A stretch of 40,579 nt of DNA from UMGS946 sp048421225 (GTDB lineage: Bacteria; Bacillota; Clostridia; Christensenellales; CAG-138): contig DBFNRV010000019.1 of NCBI GenBank assembly GCA_048421225.1, positions 1 to 40,579 on the forward strand, written 5' to 3'. The stretch's first letter is position 1. Each line of letters starts with the position of its first letter. A program made the translations under genes and the position numbers. The notes under the pieces were generated by a model. That model made no database searches and was not told the origin of the DNA. It was given only the letters and a program-made list of their open reading frames with translations. Positions 24,513-32,799 of the stretch are shown here, one piece after another.

Positions 24513-24947
24513 ATGGTAGTTGGAATAATAGGGGAAAGCTGCACCGGAAAATCTACCATTGCAAAACTGTTGACTGAGGAGCTCGGCGCCATGGTATACT
24601 CCGGAAAGGATTATTTGAGGCTTGCAAAGGGAGAAACCGAGGCCAAAAGGATTTTTAGCGAGATGATGCGTAACGGTGAGATATCGATTATCTATGTAAT
24701 AAGCGAGATGGAACATCTAAGCCTGCTCACTGAAAACGCATTCAGGGTGCTCGTTACAGCGGATGTGGATTCGATAAAGCAGCGCTTTGCGAAGAGACTT
24801 AATGGATCGCTTCCAGCTCCGGTCAGTGCGATGATAGAAAAAAAGCACGGCATGTTTGACGATCAAAGGCATAACGTACGTATTAATACGGATTTAATGG
24901 AGCCGGCTGAAGCCGTGAGGATAATTGTGGGCAGTCTCAGTATTTAA
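24513..24947 (+). CDS. Small P-loop nucleotide kinase-like protein
   Basis: 144 residues from the ATG at 24513, with AGGAGG eight bases upstream. The P-loop GESCTGKSTIAKLLTEELG is at residues 7-25, followed by YSGKDYLRL. Later segments TADVDSIKQRFAKRL (lid-like) and RHNVRINTDLMEPAEAVRII match the end of cytidylate-kinase-like/AAA_18 proteins. It probably phosphorylates a nucleotide or small molecule. Substrate and pathway are unknown, and no neighbour gives a clue. Confidence 0.75.
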   Translation: MVVGIIGESCTGKSTIAKLLTEELGAMVYSGKDYLRLAKGETEAKRIFSEMMRNGEISIIYVISEMEHLSLLTENAFRVLVTADVDSIKQRFAKRLNGSLPAPVSAMIEKKHGMFDDQRHNVRINTDLMEPAEAVRIIVGSLSI

Positions 24948-24983
24948 AGCATCCAACAGCTACGCGGGAACAGGGAAAATCAA

Positions 24984-25025
24984 AAGGCGGCCGTTGTGCT
25001 AAAATGCCGCGCCCGCCTTCTTTAA
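24984..25025 (+). terminator. Probable terminator of the kinase gene
   Basis: AAGGCGG (24984-24990) can pair with CCGCCTT (25013-25019), with an alternative inner pairing GCGGC/GCCGC, followed by CTTTAAAAG. Confidence 0.5.
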
Positions 25026-25100
25026 AAGTGTATAGCCGGCAAGATCGCGGAGTTTGGTCTTGATTTAACGCTTTCTATTCTTTTACCATCCGAAAGGATA

Positions 25101-25489
25101 TCAGCCTGAGCGTATCCCAAGGATTATATCGCTTGTTACGTCTATAAATAGCCACTTGCCGCCGAGGGATTGGCTTGTGTTCCAAAAAAGCTCCTGCATA
25201 TATGTTCCGCATGAGCTGATGATAGGGTCAGCGTCCGGCAGCTTTTTATCCCCGATAACCAACATACAGAAAAAGCGGTCGTTATTGGGATATACGGTAC
25301 ATATTAATTTGCCTCCCCTTTTATACTTAACGTTCCAGCCAGGCATCCGCTATACTCTATCCTTGGCGAAACCCCGCACACACCCTCAACCGATGCGCGG
25401 AACTCATCCCAAAGGGGAGAGGAAATGAATTTGTCTATATCCGATGGCAGAGGGGAGACGCTGGACGGATATAATTCATTCCATTTCAT
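25101..25489 (-). pseudogene. Frameshifted DUF3788 gene
   Basis: Two overlapping frames together give one DUF3788 protein. The first (25489 down to about 25340) encodes WNELYPSSVSPLPSDIDKFI, LWDEF and RIEYSGC. The second (about 25346 to 25101) continues with PGWNVKYKRGGKLICTVYPN and GGKWLFIDVTSDIILGI. The join needs a shift of reading frame around 25335-25346, where IEYS should lead into PGWNVKY. GGAG precedes the first ATG. This is a recent inactivation or a sequencing error; programmed frameshifting is unlikely as no slippery run is seen. Confidence 0.8.
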
Positions 25490-25690
25490 ATATTACAACT
25501 CCTTTATAGCCATTACACTTTCACCACTTTTAAAACGGCATAGCGCATATAAAATACCATGTCCACAACATGGCTTTAAGCTTTATTTGCTCCAATGGCA
25601 GGTACGTTGTAAGTAGTTTAATAATGTTCCGCGCGTAACGCGGTTGAGGATAAGCAAAAGCGTTTCAGCCGGATTTTATGGAAAGCTTGC
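25490..25690. other. Intergenic region with a parS-like site
   Basis: No gene is supported between the DUF3788 start and the HTH promoter. TGTTCCGCGCGTAACG lies at 25625-25640. Confidence 0.4.
25625..25640. promoter_or_regulatory. parS-like palindrome 4
   Basis: TGTTCCGCGCGTAACG is the least symmetric of the four sites (last base G) but keeps TGTT and the CGCGCG core. It is intergenic, 5 kb from site 3 and about 6 kb past parB. Confidence 0.4.
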
Positions 25691-25718
25691 TTGACATCGC
25701 TGAAATTCATGTTATACT
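25691..25718 (+). promoter_or_regulatory. Promoter of the HTH/membrane-protein pair
   Basis: TTGACA (25691-25696), 16 bp, TATACT (25713-25718), 40 bp before the TTG start of the regulator. Confidence 0.7.
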
Positions 25719-25758
25719 CAACTATGGAAAGCAAACTTTACATAAAGGAGGCGTTTAG

Positions 25759-25962
25759 TTGAAAAACCGGCTGGAGGAGATAAGAAAACAGCGGGGTATT
25801 AGGCAAGAGGACCTGGCAGTGGCGCTTGGGGTTTCGCGGCAGACGATAGGCTCACTTGAAAATGGGCGCTACAATCCGTCAATAACACTGGCGTTTAAGC
25901 TTGCCCGCTATTTTCATATGGATATTGAAGAAATCTTTATCTATGAGGAGGATGAACAATGA
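25759..25962 (+). CDS. Cro/C1-type HTH regulator (YozG-like)
   Basis: 67 residues from a TTG with AAGGAGG seven bases upstream. The helix-turn-helix is RQEDLAVALGVSRQTIGSLE (about 15-34), then NGRYNPSITLAFKLARYFHM, the usual sequence of these one-domain regulators. The stop overlaps the start of the membrane-protein gene (ATGA). Such pairs are common in Firmicutes, with the membrane protein often affecting the regulator; the target here is probably its own promoter. Confidence 0.9.
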   Translation: MKNRLEEIRKQRGIRQEDLAVALGVSRQTIGSLENGRYNPSITLAFKLARYFHMDIEEIFIYEEDEQ

Positions 25963-26387
25963 AAAGGAATTTGTTGAACTATATGGTAACAGCGGCAGGT
26001 TTGCTGCTTATAGGCGTCGGGCTGTATCTAATAATGGGCGTTTCAATTTCCCAGGAAATAATTGCGCTGCCATATATCTGCATCGGTGTAGGTTGCGGGG
26101 CCTTTGGGCAGGGGATGGGGAACATAATTAGCAAGCGTGCGCTGAAAAGGCATCCCGAGCTTCAAAGGCAAATCGAAATTGAAAGGAACGACGAGCGCAA
26201 TATAGCCATAGGCAGCAGGGCAAAGGCAAAGGCCTTTGATATAATGGTGTTTGTATTTGGTGCCCTCATGATATCCTTTGCGATAATGGGCGTGGAACTG
26301 GTGGCGGTCTTGCTTCTTGTCTTTGCTTATCTTTTGGTAATCGGCTGTGGAGTCTATTACCGGTGTAAATACGATAAGGAGATGTAG
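25959..26387 (+). CDS. Membrane protein paired with the HTH regulator
   Basis: 142 residues with four hydrophobic segments (about 9-27, 31-50, 91-108 and 112-131). The middle loop is charged and contains QIEIERNDERNIAIGSRAKA (about 68-87), a segment found in several small membrane proteins encoded beside Cro/C1 regulators. GAGGAGG lies upstream of the ATG, inside the previous gene. The family name and function are uncertain. The coding sequence contains the Noc-site-like 14-mer at 26046-26059. Confidence 0.7.
   Translation: MKRNLLNYMVTAAGLLLIGVGLYLIMGVSISQEIIALPYICIGVGCGAFGQGMGNIISKRALKRHPELQRQIEIERNDERNIAIGSRAKAKAFDIMVFVFGALMISFAIMGVELVAVLLLVFAYLLVIGCGVYYRCKYDKEM
26046..26059. promoter_or_regulatory. 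Candidate Noc-binding site inside a coding sequence
   Basis: ATTTCCCAGGAAAT, identical to the 14-bp core at 10074-10087 and one base off the known Bacillus Noc site. It is within the membrane-protein gene, where it encodes the ISQEI residues. Symmetry extends by two more bases to the left and right (AATT/AATT pattern is partial). Confidence 0.45.
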
Positions 26388-26516
26388 GCCGGCAGGGGAA
26401 AACGCGGCGGACCGTTTATAAAGTCCAGGGAAGACAGCCGCACATTCCATGGCCGGGTTGAGCTGATTTATAAGAGGCGTCAGAATTTGCTTGAGCTAAT
26501 GGCGTGGGAGTAAGCG

Positions 26517-26545
26517 TTCATCCATAATGCAAGCTGTGTTATAAT
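26517..26545 (+). promoter_or_regulatory. Promoter of the PNPOx-fold gene
   Basis: TTCATC (26517-26522), 17 bp, TATAAT (26540-26545), 35 bp before the ATG. The gap 26388-26516 holds nothing else that is clear. Confidence 0.5.
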
Positions 26546-26580
26546 ACGAACAATGAATCAAGGGCTTTATGGAGGTATAT

Positions 26581-27051
26581 ATGACTGCATATGAAAGAAG
26601 CGTTAAAGTGATGGAGGAGCTGTTTTGCAAGGATGTGCAATTTTCATTGGCCACGGTAAAGGATAGTTCCCCATCAATACGGGTGGTGGACGCCTACTAT
26701 GATGATGGGGTTTTCTGGATAGTTACCCACAAAAACTCCAATAAGGTAAGGGAAATCGAGGCCAACCCAAACGCGGCGCTATGCAGAGGGTTTCATTCCT
26801 TTAAAGGATTGGCTTTCAACGCCGGCCACCCGCTTAAGGAGGAAAACAGGATGATTAGGGAAAAACTGATCAAAGTGTTTGAAGCTTGGTATTTCAGGCA
26901 CAACGATGAAAGCGACGAGGGGATGTGCTATGTAAGGTTCGTGCCGGCACGGGGCTTCTTTTTCAAGGACTCAACCGGCTATAGGGTCAGCTTTTCCGAG
27001 AGGGAGGCCGAGGAATTCCCGTTTTCGCCGGACATAGTGGAAATAGGTTAG
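26581..27051 (+). CDS. Pyridoxamine 5'-phosphate oxidase-fold flavoprotein
   Basis: 156 residues from the ATG at 26581, with GGAGGT six bases upstream. The core strands read FSLATVKDSSPSIRVVDAYY (about 17-36), FWIVTHKNSNKVREIEANPN and AALCRG, the split-barrel FMN-binding pattern of small PNPOx-like proteins. The C-terminus has MCYVRFVPARGFFFKDSTGY. It probably binds FMN or a related cofactor (F420 is less likely in this lineage). The reaction is unknown. Single gene. Confidence 0.8.
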   Translation: MTAYERSVKVMEELFCKDVQFSLATVKDSSPSIRVVDAYYDDGVFWIVTHKNSNKVREIEANPNAALCRGFHSFKGLAFNAGHPLKEENRMIREKLIKVFEAWYFRHNDESDEGMCYVRFVPARGFFFKDSTGYRVSFSEREAEEFPFSPDIVEIG

Positions 27052-27221
27052 CGTATTAAGCATAAGGATTTGATAACCGGCGTTCAGATTGAACCCTGGA
27101 GCGCTTCGTGGCGTTAGTTAAATGCAAAAGAGAAGGTAATTCAAACGCCTGCGATAACAAGCTGCGGCTTTACAAATGTAATGTGAGCGGCTCCTAAAAT
27201 TTCTGTTGCAAATATCGTATA

Positions 27222-28385
27222 CTAAATGTTTTTTTGCATGTTGGCTCTCAATATTTCCATTAAGCTGAAATCCCATAGGTTGTTTGCGTCGCCTTTAAGC
27301 GTTCCAAAACTGTCGAATGCAACGCCGTCGCTCCCAAACCCCATCGAACAGTAGTCCTCGGATATGATTTGGTCTATCAAGATGATATCCGATTCAGTAT
27401 CTATCAACAAAACGGGCGTTTCCTGCCGGTCGCGCACATCGTTTACATATTCCCTTATGGTGGATTTGGCCCTTTCGCCGCACGAGGGTTCGGGGATTAG
27501 CACGGCAAAAGCGCACGAGGCGTTTACAACCTCGTTGAGCCATAACCCAGACAAAAGGTCGTCGGCATTTTCATCGCCGTAAAATGAATAGGCCGAGTAA
27601 AGCATCCTTCTTTCAAGCAGTTCCGAAGCGGCGGAGGCAAATTCCGGTTTTGACGAAAGAACGACCGTCATCGCGTTTTTATGCAGGGAAATTCCATCCA
27701 GGGCCGCGCTGTCGAGATACGCCGGTTCGGTAAACAGTACAAACGCACAGTCCCCATATGCGCCTAAAAGCGGTGGGATTGCGGCGGCGGAGCCGTTATT
27801 ACAAAAAATAAAATACGTAAATATGCCAAGACTGCGCCCCTGCTCCACCATATTGCATATACTATCCATGCTGAGCCTGCCCTCACTATCCAGTACAAAC
27901 GACACTGTCCAGGGAATGTTAAAGCCATATCCGCACTCGTTTTCCCTAATAAGTTTCGCGCCGTCGGTGCATCCGTTATACCCCAGGTTGAAGCCAAATG
28001 TTTTTATGGTTTCATGGTCGACCCTAGCTACAATGTTTTTTACCAGGGTATAGTAGGCGCTGTTCTCATTCCGCATCATGGCTTGGAATGTCTTAAACAG
28101 CGATTGCTGAAAGCGTCCTTTAGAAAACTTGAGAACAAGGTCGATGAGGTTGCGTATGCTGCGGTTCGCGTCGTTTTCTATATCACGAATGGCCTTATCT
28201 AGGGCCGAACGGACGATTACGCGGGTAAAGTCAGGTTTTTTCAAATTAAAAAATTCCCTTCCATCATATACTACTTGAAAATGATACGTTATTTTAGCGG
28301 CCGTATAAAGGGACATTTCCATCCATTTGTCCCAAAAGGTAACAGTGCTTTCATAGATGCCGTATTTTTGCGCAGCGCGGGGCAA
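27222..28385 (-). CDS. Radical-SAM-like protein lacking the iron-sulfur cluster motif
   Basis: About 387 residues; the start is uncertain (TTG at 28383-28385 without a clear ribosome binding site, or ATG codons about 21-23 codons in). It is a diverged relative of the radical SAM enzyme encoded divergently next door: both have a helical N-terminal domain, then FNIPW here versus CNIPW there, then a strand/helix series (MDSICNMVEQGRSLGIFTYF versus YETLDSIIRQGKEHGTYMYI). The CxxxCxxC loop is deleted and YSGGEP is replaced by FCNNGS, so it cannot hold the cluster in the normal way. The C-terminal cysteine-rich region is also lost. It may be a partner or regulator of the enzyme. Confidence 0.7.
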   Translation of the reverse strand: MPRAAQKYGIYESTVTFWDKWMEMSLYTAAKITYHFQVVYDGREFFNLKKPDFTRVIVRSALDKAIRDIENDANRSIRNLIDLVLKFSKGRFQQSLFKTFQAMMRNENSAYYTLVKNIVARVDHETIKTFGFNLGYNGCTDGAKLIRENECGYGFNIPWTVSFVLDSEGRLSMDSICNMVEQGRSLGIFTYFIFCNNGSAAAIPPLLGAYGDCAFVLFTEPAYLDSAALDGISLHKNAMTVVLSSKPEFASAASELLERRMLYSAYSFYGDENADDLLSGLWLNEVVNASCAFAVLIPEPSCGERAKSTIREYVNDVRDRQETPVLLIDTESDIILIDQIISEDYCSMGFGSDGVAFDSFGTLKGDANNLWDFSLMEILRANMQKNI

Positions 28386-28461
28386 GTGTCCGATGACGTC
28401 GGTATATCAGAAGCGTTAAACTGTAACCAGAGCGGTATAATTGTTGGAAGGAAGTGTCGAT

Positions 28462-29871
28462 ATGAGCGGAAAGACAATAAAGGAAAACATGCAGGCATAT
28501 GCGGTGAAAAAGGCGCTGAGCTACATTGATGGCAACCCCGATAAAAACATACCCAAGTTGATGGCCTGGGTCGACAAGTTTGACAGCGGGGACCGGTTCA
28601 TTTCACAGCGCGGCATGCTGCACCGCATTCTTGAGGACCCTGAGTGTAACTGGTATAAGCTTATCAAGAGCATGTGGACGGACGTGGACGACGGCGTGCG
28701 TAGAACGCTGTTTGAAAACTTTATCGTCAACACCTCGCTCATTGGCTCAAAAAGGCAGGAGAAGGCGAAGGAGAAGTACCACTGCAACATACCCTGGGCT
28801 ATCCTTATGGATCCTACGTCCGCCTGTAACCTCCACTGCACCGGATGCTGGGCGGCCGAGTACGGGAACAAACTGAATATGGATTATGAAACGCTTGACA
28901 GCATAATAAGACAGGGTAAGGAACATGGCACCTACATGTACATATATTCGGGCGGGGAACCCCTTGTGCGGAAGGATGATATAATACGGCTTTGCGAGGC
29001 GCATTCCGACTGTGAGTTTCTTGCGTTTACAAACGCAACCCTTATAGACGAAGCCTTTGCGGACGAGATGCTGAGGGTGAAGAACTTTATCCCAGCCATC
29101 AGCGTAGAGGGCTTCGAGGAGCATACGGATTTGAGAAGGGGCGGGGGAACGTATAGGGCCGTTGTCCGCGCCATGGAGATACTTAAGGGGAAAAAGCTTC
29201 CTTTTGGGGTATCATGCTGCTATACAAGCCAGAACGCCGAGATAATCGGCAGCGAGGAGTATTTTGACGACATGATCGAAAAGGGCGCCAAGTTCGCGTG
29301 GTTTTTCACATACATGCCCGTGGGCGCGGACGCCGTGCCAGAGCTTATGGCCACGGCCGGGCAGCGCGAATACATGTACCGCCAGATAAGGAAATTCCGA
29401 AGCGCAAAACCCATATTTACAATGGATTTTTGGAATGACGGCGAGTACGTAAAGGGCTGCATAGCCGGAGGAAGATGCTATCTGCATATAAACGCGAACG
29501 GGGATATAGAGCCCTGCGCGTTTATACACTATTCGGATTCAAATATACACGAAAAAACGCTGCTGGAGGCTTACCATTCGCCCCTGTTTATGGCATACTA
29601 TGATGGCCAGCCGTTCAATGAAAACCATCTTAGGCCATGTCCGCTGCTTGACAACCCTGGAGCGCTGGCCGGCATGGTGGATAGATCCGGCGCAAAATCG
29701 ACGGATTTGCAGCATCCGGAGGACGTTCATGTACTTTCGGCCAAGTGCGAATGCGCGGCCGGACTATGGGCGCCGGTTGCTGACAGGCTGTGGGAGTGTT
29801 CGCATAATTGCGGCGGATGCGCCTCAAAAGAAGAAAGGATGGGGAGAGACACAGCATCTGACGGCTTATAA
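28462..29871 (+). CDS. Radical SAM enzyme with SPASM/twitch-like C-terminus
   Basis: 469 residues from the ATG at 28462 (GGAAGG upstream). An all-helical N-terminal domain (1-105) precedes the TIM-barrel radical SAM core: CNIPWAILMDPTSACNLHCT contains the start of the CxxxCxxC motif (CNLHCTGC), followed by YSGGEP, SVEGFEEHTDLRRGGG and TYMPVG. The C-terminal part has GGRCYLHINANGDIEPCAF and extra cysteines, typical of SPASM/twitch auxiliary clusters used in peptide maturation, and ends with CECAAGLWAPVAD and CSHNCGGCAS. The substrate is unknown and no precursor peptide is evident. A TATAAT box is at 28436-28441. It is divergent from its degenerate relative. Confidence 0.85.
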   Translation: MSGKTIKENMQAYAVKKALSYIDGNPDKNIPKLMAWVDKFDSGDRFISQRGMLHRILEDPECNWYKLIKSMWTDVDDGVRRTLFENFIVNTSLIGSKRQEKAKEKYHCNIPWAILMDPTSACNLHCTGCWAAEYGNKLNMDYETLDSIIRQGKEHGTYMYIYSGGEPLVRKDDIIRLCEAHSDCEFLAFTNATLIDEAFADEMLRVKNFIPAISVEGFEEHTDLRRGGGTYRAVVRAMEILKGKKLPFGVSCCYTSQNAEIIGSEEYFDDMIEKGAKFAWFFTYMPVGADAVPELMATAGQREYMYRQIRKFRSAKPIFTMDFWNDGEYVKGCIAGGRCYLHINANGDIEPCAFIHYSDSNIHEKTLLEAYHSPLFMAYYDGQPFNENHLRPCPLLDNPGALAGMVDRSGAKSTDLQHPEDVHVLSAKCECAAGLWAPVADRLWECSHNCGGCASKEERMGRDTASDGL

Positions 29872-29890
29872 TACGGCGGATGAAGACGTC

Positions 29891-30619
29891 ATGCCCCGAA
29901 ACGCGGCAGTGGAATATACCATAAAACAGTACGGCGAGTTCAAATCGCGCCTTATCAGCCTGTCCGACGAGAAATACAGGAGGTTTAACGAAGGACTGAT
30001 ACCCGGCGCAAAAAACACATCATACGGCGTAAGAGTTCCCCATATGAGGGGGATTGCCAAGGAGATAGCGGGGGAGGCCGGCTGGAGGGGTTTTCTCAGC
30101 ATTGCTCAAAATGACGGCGCTTACGAGGCTAAGATGATTTCGGGCATGATAATAGCATATGCGGATTGCGGCCTTGAAGAAAGGCTTCAATATCTGAAGG
30201 GCTATATCCCCAGGATAGATAACTGGGCGGTGTGCGACGCCGTTTGCGCAAGCATGAAGTGGATTGCAAAGGAACGTGACAGGATGTATGATTTCCTTTT
30301 GCCATATTTAAGCTCAACAAGAGAATTTGAACTGCGCTTTGGTATCGTCATCCTGATGAACTATTTTTTGATTGACGAATATATAGACGAGGTGCTCCAA
30401 TGGTACGGGGCTATAAGCCACGACGGATATTATGTCAAAATGGCAATAGCCTGGGGACTGTCGGTCTGTTTTGTAAAATACAGGGATAAAACGCTAGGCT
30501 TTCTTAATACCAGGCGCATTGATGTTTTCACATACAACAAGGCTATTCAAAAGATGCTGGAATCCTACCGTGTGAGCGTAAGCGATAAAACCATGCTGCG
30601 CGGGATGAAGAGGAAATAG
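29891..30619 (+). CDS. DNA alkylation repair protein (AlkD-like)
   Basis: 242 residues from the ATG at 29891; the frame is open upstream inside the radical SAM gene but the similarity starts here. The HEAT-like fold is seen in RVPHMRGIAKEIAGEAGWRG, AYEAKMISGMIIAYAD, RIDNWAVCDAVCASMKWI (Trp/Asp typical of the active cleft), STREFELRFGIVILMNYFL and AIAWGLSVCFVKY. AlkD-type enzymes remove bulky or positively charged alkylated bases without flipping them out. It follows the radical SAM gene by 19 bp and is probably in the same transcript. Confidence 0.85.
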   Translation: MPRNAAVEYTIKQYGEFKSRLISLSDEKYRRFNEGLIPGAKNTSYGVRVPHMRGIAKEIAGEAGWRGFLSIAQNDGAYEAKMISGMIIAYADCGLEERLQYLKGYIPRIDNWAVCDAVCASMKWIAKERDRMYDFLLPYLSSTREFELRFGIVILMNYFLIDEYIDEVLQWYGAISHDGYYVKMAIAWGLSVCFVKYRDKTLGFLNTRRIDVFTYNKAIQKMLESYRVSVSDKTMLRGMKRK

Positions 30620-30825
30620 CGTCGGATGCTCTCGGCAGGGGGCGCTGGAGCAAAAAAGATCGGAGGTTTGTTTGGTACGGCTTAAATCCGGTACTATCCC
30701 ACGCGGCAGCCTGCCATGATATCGGGTTAGCCCGCGTGTCCGCGGGGGGAGCCCTTATCCTTTATAATGTAAGCTGTAAGATATAAGCGATGGATTTGAA
30801 TGGCGGCTCGAAAAGATTGGTATTG

Positions 30826-31221
30826 TTATTCGGTTAAACCATATTTTTTTACCCCTAATAGAAAACAAAAACTTATTATTGTTCCAACTATACCATATAC
30901 CGCATCCACTATATCCGTTGTATTTATAAAACCCATAACTGTCTCACACAAAACATTAGCTATAATAATGATTATGCCTAATAAAACTATCTTTCTAAAG
31001 GATATTCCTTGCAAAATCCATGTAAACCCAACGGCTAGATAAAACAACAAACTCAATGAAAAATTCGAAATATGAGAATTGATTTCCTCATTAATAACAA
31101 CAATATTGTTATTAAAAGCATTTACCCATCGTATTACCGTTAATATCGTCGCCATAAGAACTAAGCTATAATAAACAACGTTAGTTACTTTTTTAGGTTT
31201 AAATTTATTTTTCACGCGCAT
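30826..31221 (-). CDS. AT-rich membrane protein, VanZ-like
   Basis: 131 residues from the ATG at 31219-31221 (AAAGGA upstream); an ATG 17 codons earlier is also in frame. The N-terminus is very basic (MRVKNKFKPKK), followed by four hydrophobic stretches. The end, GFINTTDIVDAVYGIVGTII, recalls the last part of VanZ-like proteins. The gene is clearly richer in A+T than its neighbours, which suggests acquisition from elsewhere. The 200-bp gap at 30620-30825 has no gene. Function unknown. Confidence 0.55.
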   Translation of the reverse strand: MRVKNKFKPKKVTNVVYYSLVLMATILTVIRWVNAFNNNIVVINEEINSHISNFSLSLLFYLAVGFTWILQGISFRKIVLLGIIIIIANVLCETVMGFINTTDIVDAVYGIVGTIISFCFLLGVKKYGLTE

Positions 31222-31272
31222 ATTTCCTTTTGTTTTAAATTTAATTTTATTCCTAGTAAAATTGAAATTCAT

Positions 31273-31652
31273 CGTTATACAGGTTCATTCATACGGATCG
31301 TTCTCTCAGACATATTCAAATTTATGGCTCGTATCAAAATACACAGATATTATACTACAATATCTGTGTATTTCCCTATCGTTTTTGTATAGAACGCCGC
31401 ATATATCTTCTTTTGGAGTTAGAGCGTCAAAAAAAGCGTAAGGGCACCGTTTTCAATGCTTAAAATCTCAATTCATAACCCTAAAAGCCAAGTAGCCATC
31501 CCGGTTTTGAGCATTTTTGCCTTTCTAACGATTCAAATTATAATACTATTTTTATCCACCATTCAATCAACGCCTTAAAGGGTAAAAAACAAAACCCCAC
31601 GCCAGCGTATATCAGCCAGTCATAAGTCCTTTTAAAAGCAATAGCCCGAAAA
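31273..31652. other. AT-rich intergenic region with a perfect hairpin
   Basis: AAATACACAGATATT (31337-31351) pairs perfectly with 31359-31373 across seven bases. It lies between the secreted Cys-pair protein (ending 31653) and the AT-rich membrane gene, so it may end the former's transcript, though 280 bp away. Nothing else is clear. Confidence 0.45.
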
Positions 31653-32099
31653 TCAGTCCTTCGGCTCCTGCCATGGATTGTTTTCAAGTATGAAATCGAT
31701 ACCTGCCTTTGTCATGCGCACATGAGGCTGGCCGTCGCATTCGATAAGGTAGCTATAGCTGCTTTTGTTGCGGCAGACTCGGCATGCGATGATAAATCCA
31801 TGCCTGCCGTCGCTGCAGCCTAGGTCTATGGAGTAAAACTTGTGCTTTTCCAGCCTGGGGGCTGATTCATGGAATTGGCCGTTGCAATGGACGCACCACA
31901 TATTCATTACTTTATTAAATTCGTGACGTTCATCATCATAACTGTGTACATATATTTCCCTCTCTACGGTATTGTAATTCACTATTCCGCAGTGGATGCA
32001 GGCTCCGCTGGTTGAATAATCAAAGTATATGCTGTGCGTGGGGACGAAGCTCAGCGCTATCATAAGCGCGGCCAGAAGGACAGCTACAAAGCTCCTCAT
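31653..32099 (-). CDS. Secreted protein with CxxC pairs
   Basis: 148 residues from the ATG at 32097-32099 with AGAGGTG upstream. MRSFVAVLLAALMIALSFVP is an export signal or single anchor. The mature part carries three Cys pairs, ACIHCG, WCVHCN and ACRVCR, spaced 40-45 residues apart, as in zinc-ribbon or redox proteins. Several His residues (HSYDDERHEF, EKHKFY) could help bind metal. No family is recognised and the function is unknown. Confidence 0.65.
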   Translation of the reverse strand: MRSFVAVLLAALMIALSFVPTHSIYFDYSTSGACIHCGIVNYNTVEREIYVHSYDDERHEFNKVMNMWCVHCNGQFHESAPRLEKHKFYSIDLGCSDGRHGFIIACRVCRNKSSYSYLIECDGQPHVRMTKAGIDFILENNPWQEPKD

Positions 32100-32799
32100 T
32101 GGTTTGTTCACCTCTTTAGATTCGTGGGTTGCATGTGATTCCTGCACAATGCTGTTTCATGAAAGGCTTCATGCTTTTTAATTAAAGCCTGTTGACCCAT
32201 ATACTGGCTCAGACTCAATACATAGTGCAAACAACTTATAGATACAAAATACATCACTTATTAAATATAGTCAACCTTAAACGACATAATACTACATAAA
32301 TAGTACGATGGAATTCGATTTTTGTTCTTATAATCATAGAAACGGCACTTAACGGCCGCTTTCATCCGGCTATAGTACAGCCGCCTTTAACGCGGCATCA
32401 ATATAACAAAACATGCTTTAACCTAATCGCGATGCGCCGCCAACGAATAATAAACGCGGTGAAGGGTGGTTCATCAATCAGTTGATGGCCGATTATATAT
32501 TTTGGCTGTCGTGACTTGGTACAGCTGGAGCGCAAAGGCGCGCAATTCAATTTAAGACACGTTTTTACACCGCCATCATGATTTTAGGGAGAGTGCGAGG
32601 CGCGGCGCCGGTATTGACCCAATCAACTCAAGAGTTAGCCGGCGGCCAAGATGATGAAAAGAAGACATTGGCGCGGCTTTTAAAGGCGATCCTATAGTAA
32701 ACACACCGATTATAACATAAATGGCCCAGATGTAAATTGAATCTGTTCGATAAAAAGAATATAATTTCACTATAATTATTGCAAGGCGGACCGTTTATT
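32100..32799. other. 700-bp gap without a gene
   Basis: The left half is AT-rich and the right half more balanced. No supportable coding frame, repeat or terminator is seen. ATAATT-rich sequence just before 32790 may hold the promoter of the next gene. Confidence 0.4.

Noticed and set aside
27222..28385. TetR-type regulator for the radical SAM gene
   Set aside because: The N-terminus (PRAAQKYGIYESTV) is faintly like a helix-turn-helix, but the rest clearly follows the radical SAM neighbour's fold.
28441..29871. RiPP precursor peptide near the radical SAM enzyme
   Set aside because: No small Cys- or Gly-rich open frame with a ribosome binding site was found between 28385 and 29891.
29600..29890. 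Extended start of the AlkD-like protein
   Set aside because: The upstream part overlaps the radical SAM gene in another frame and does not resemble the family.
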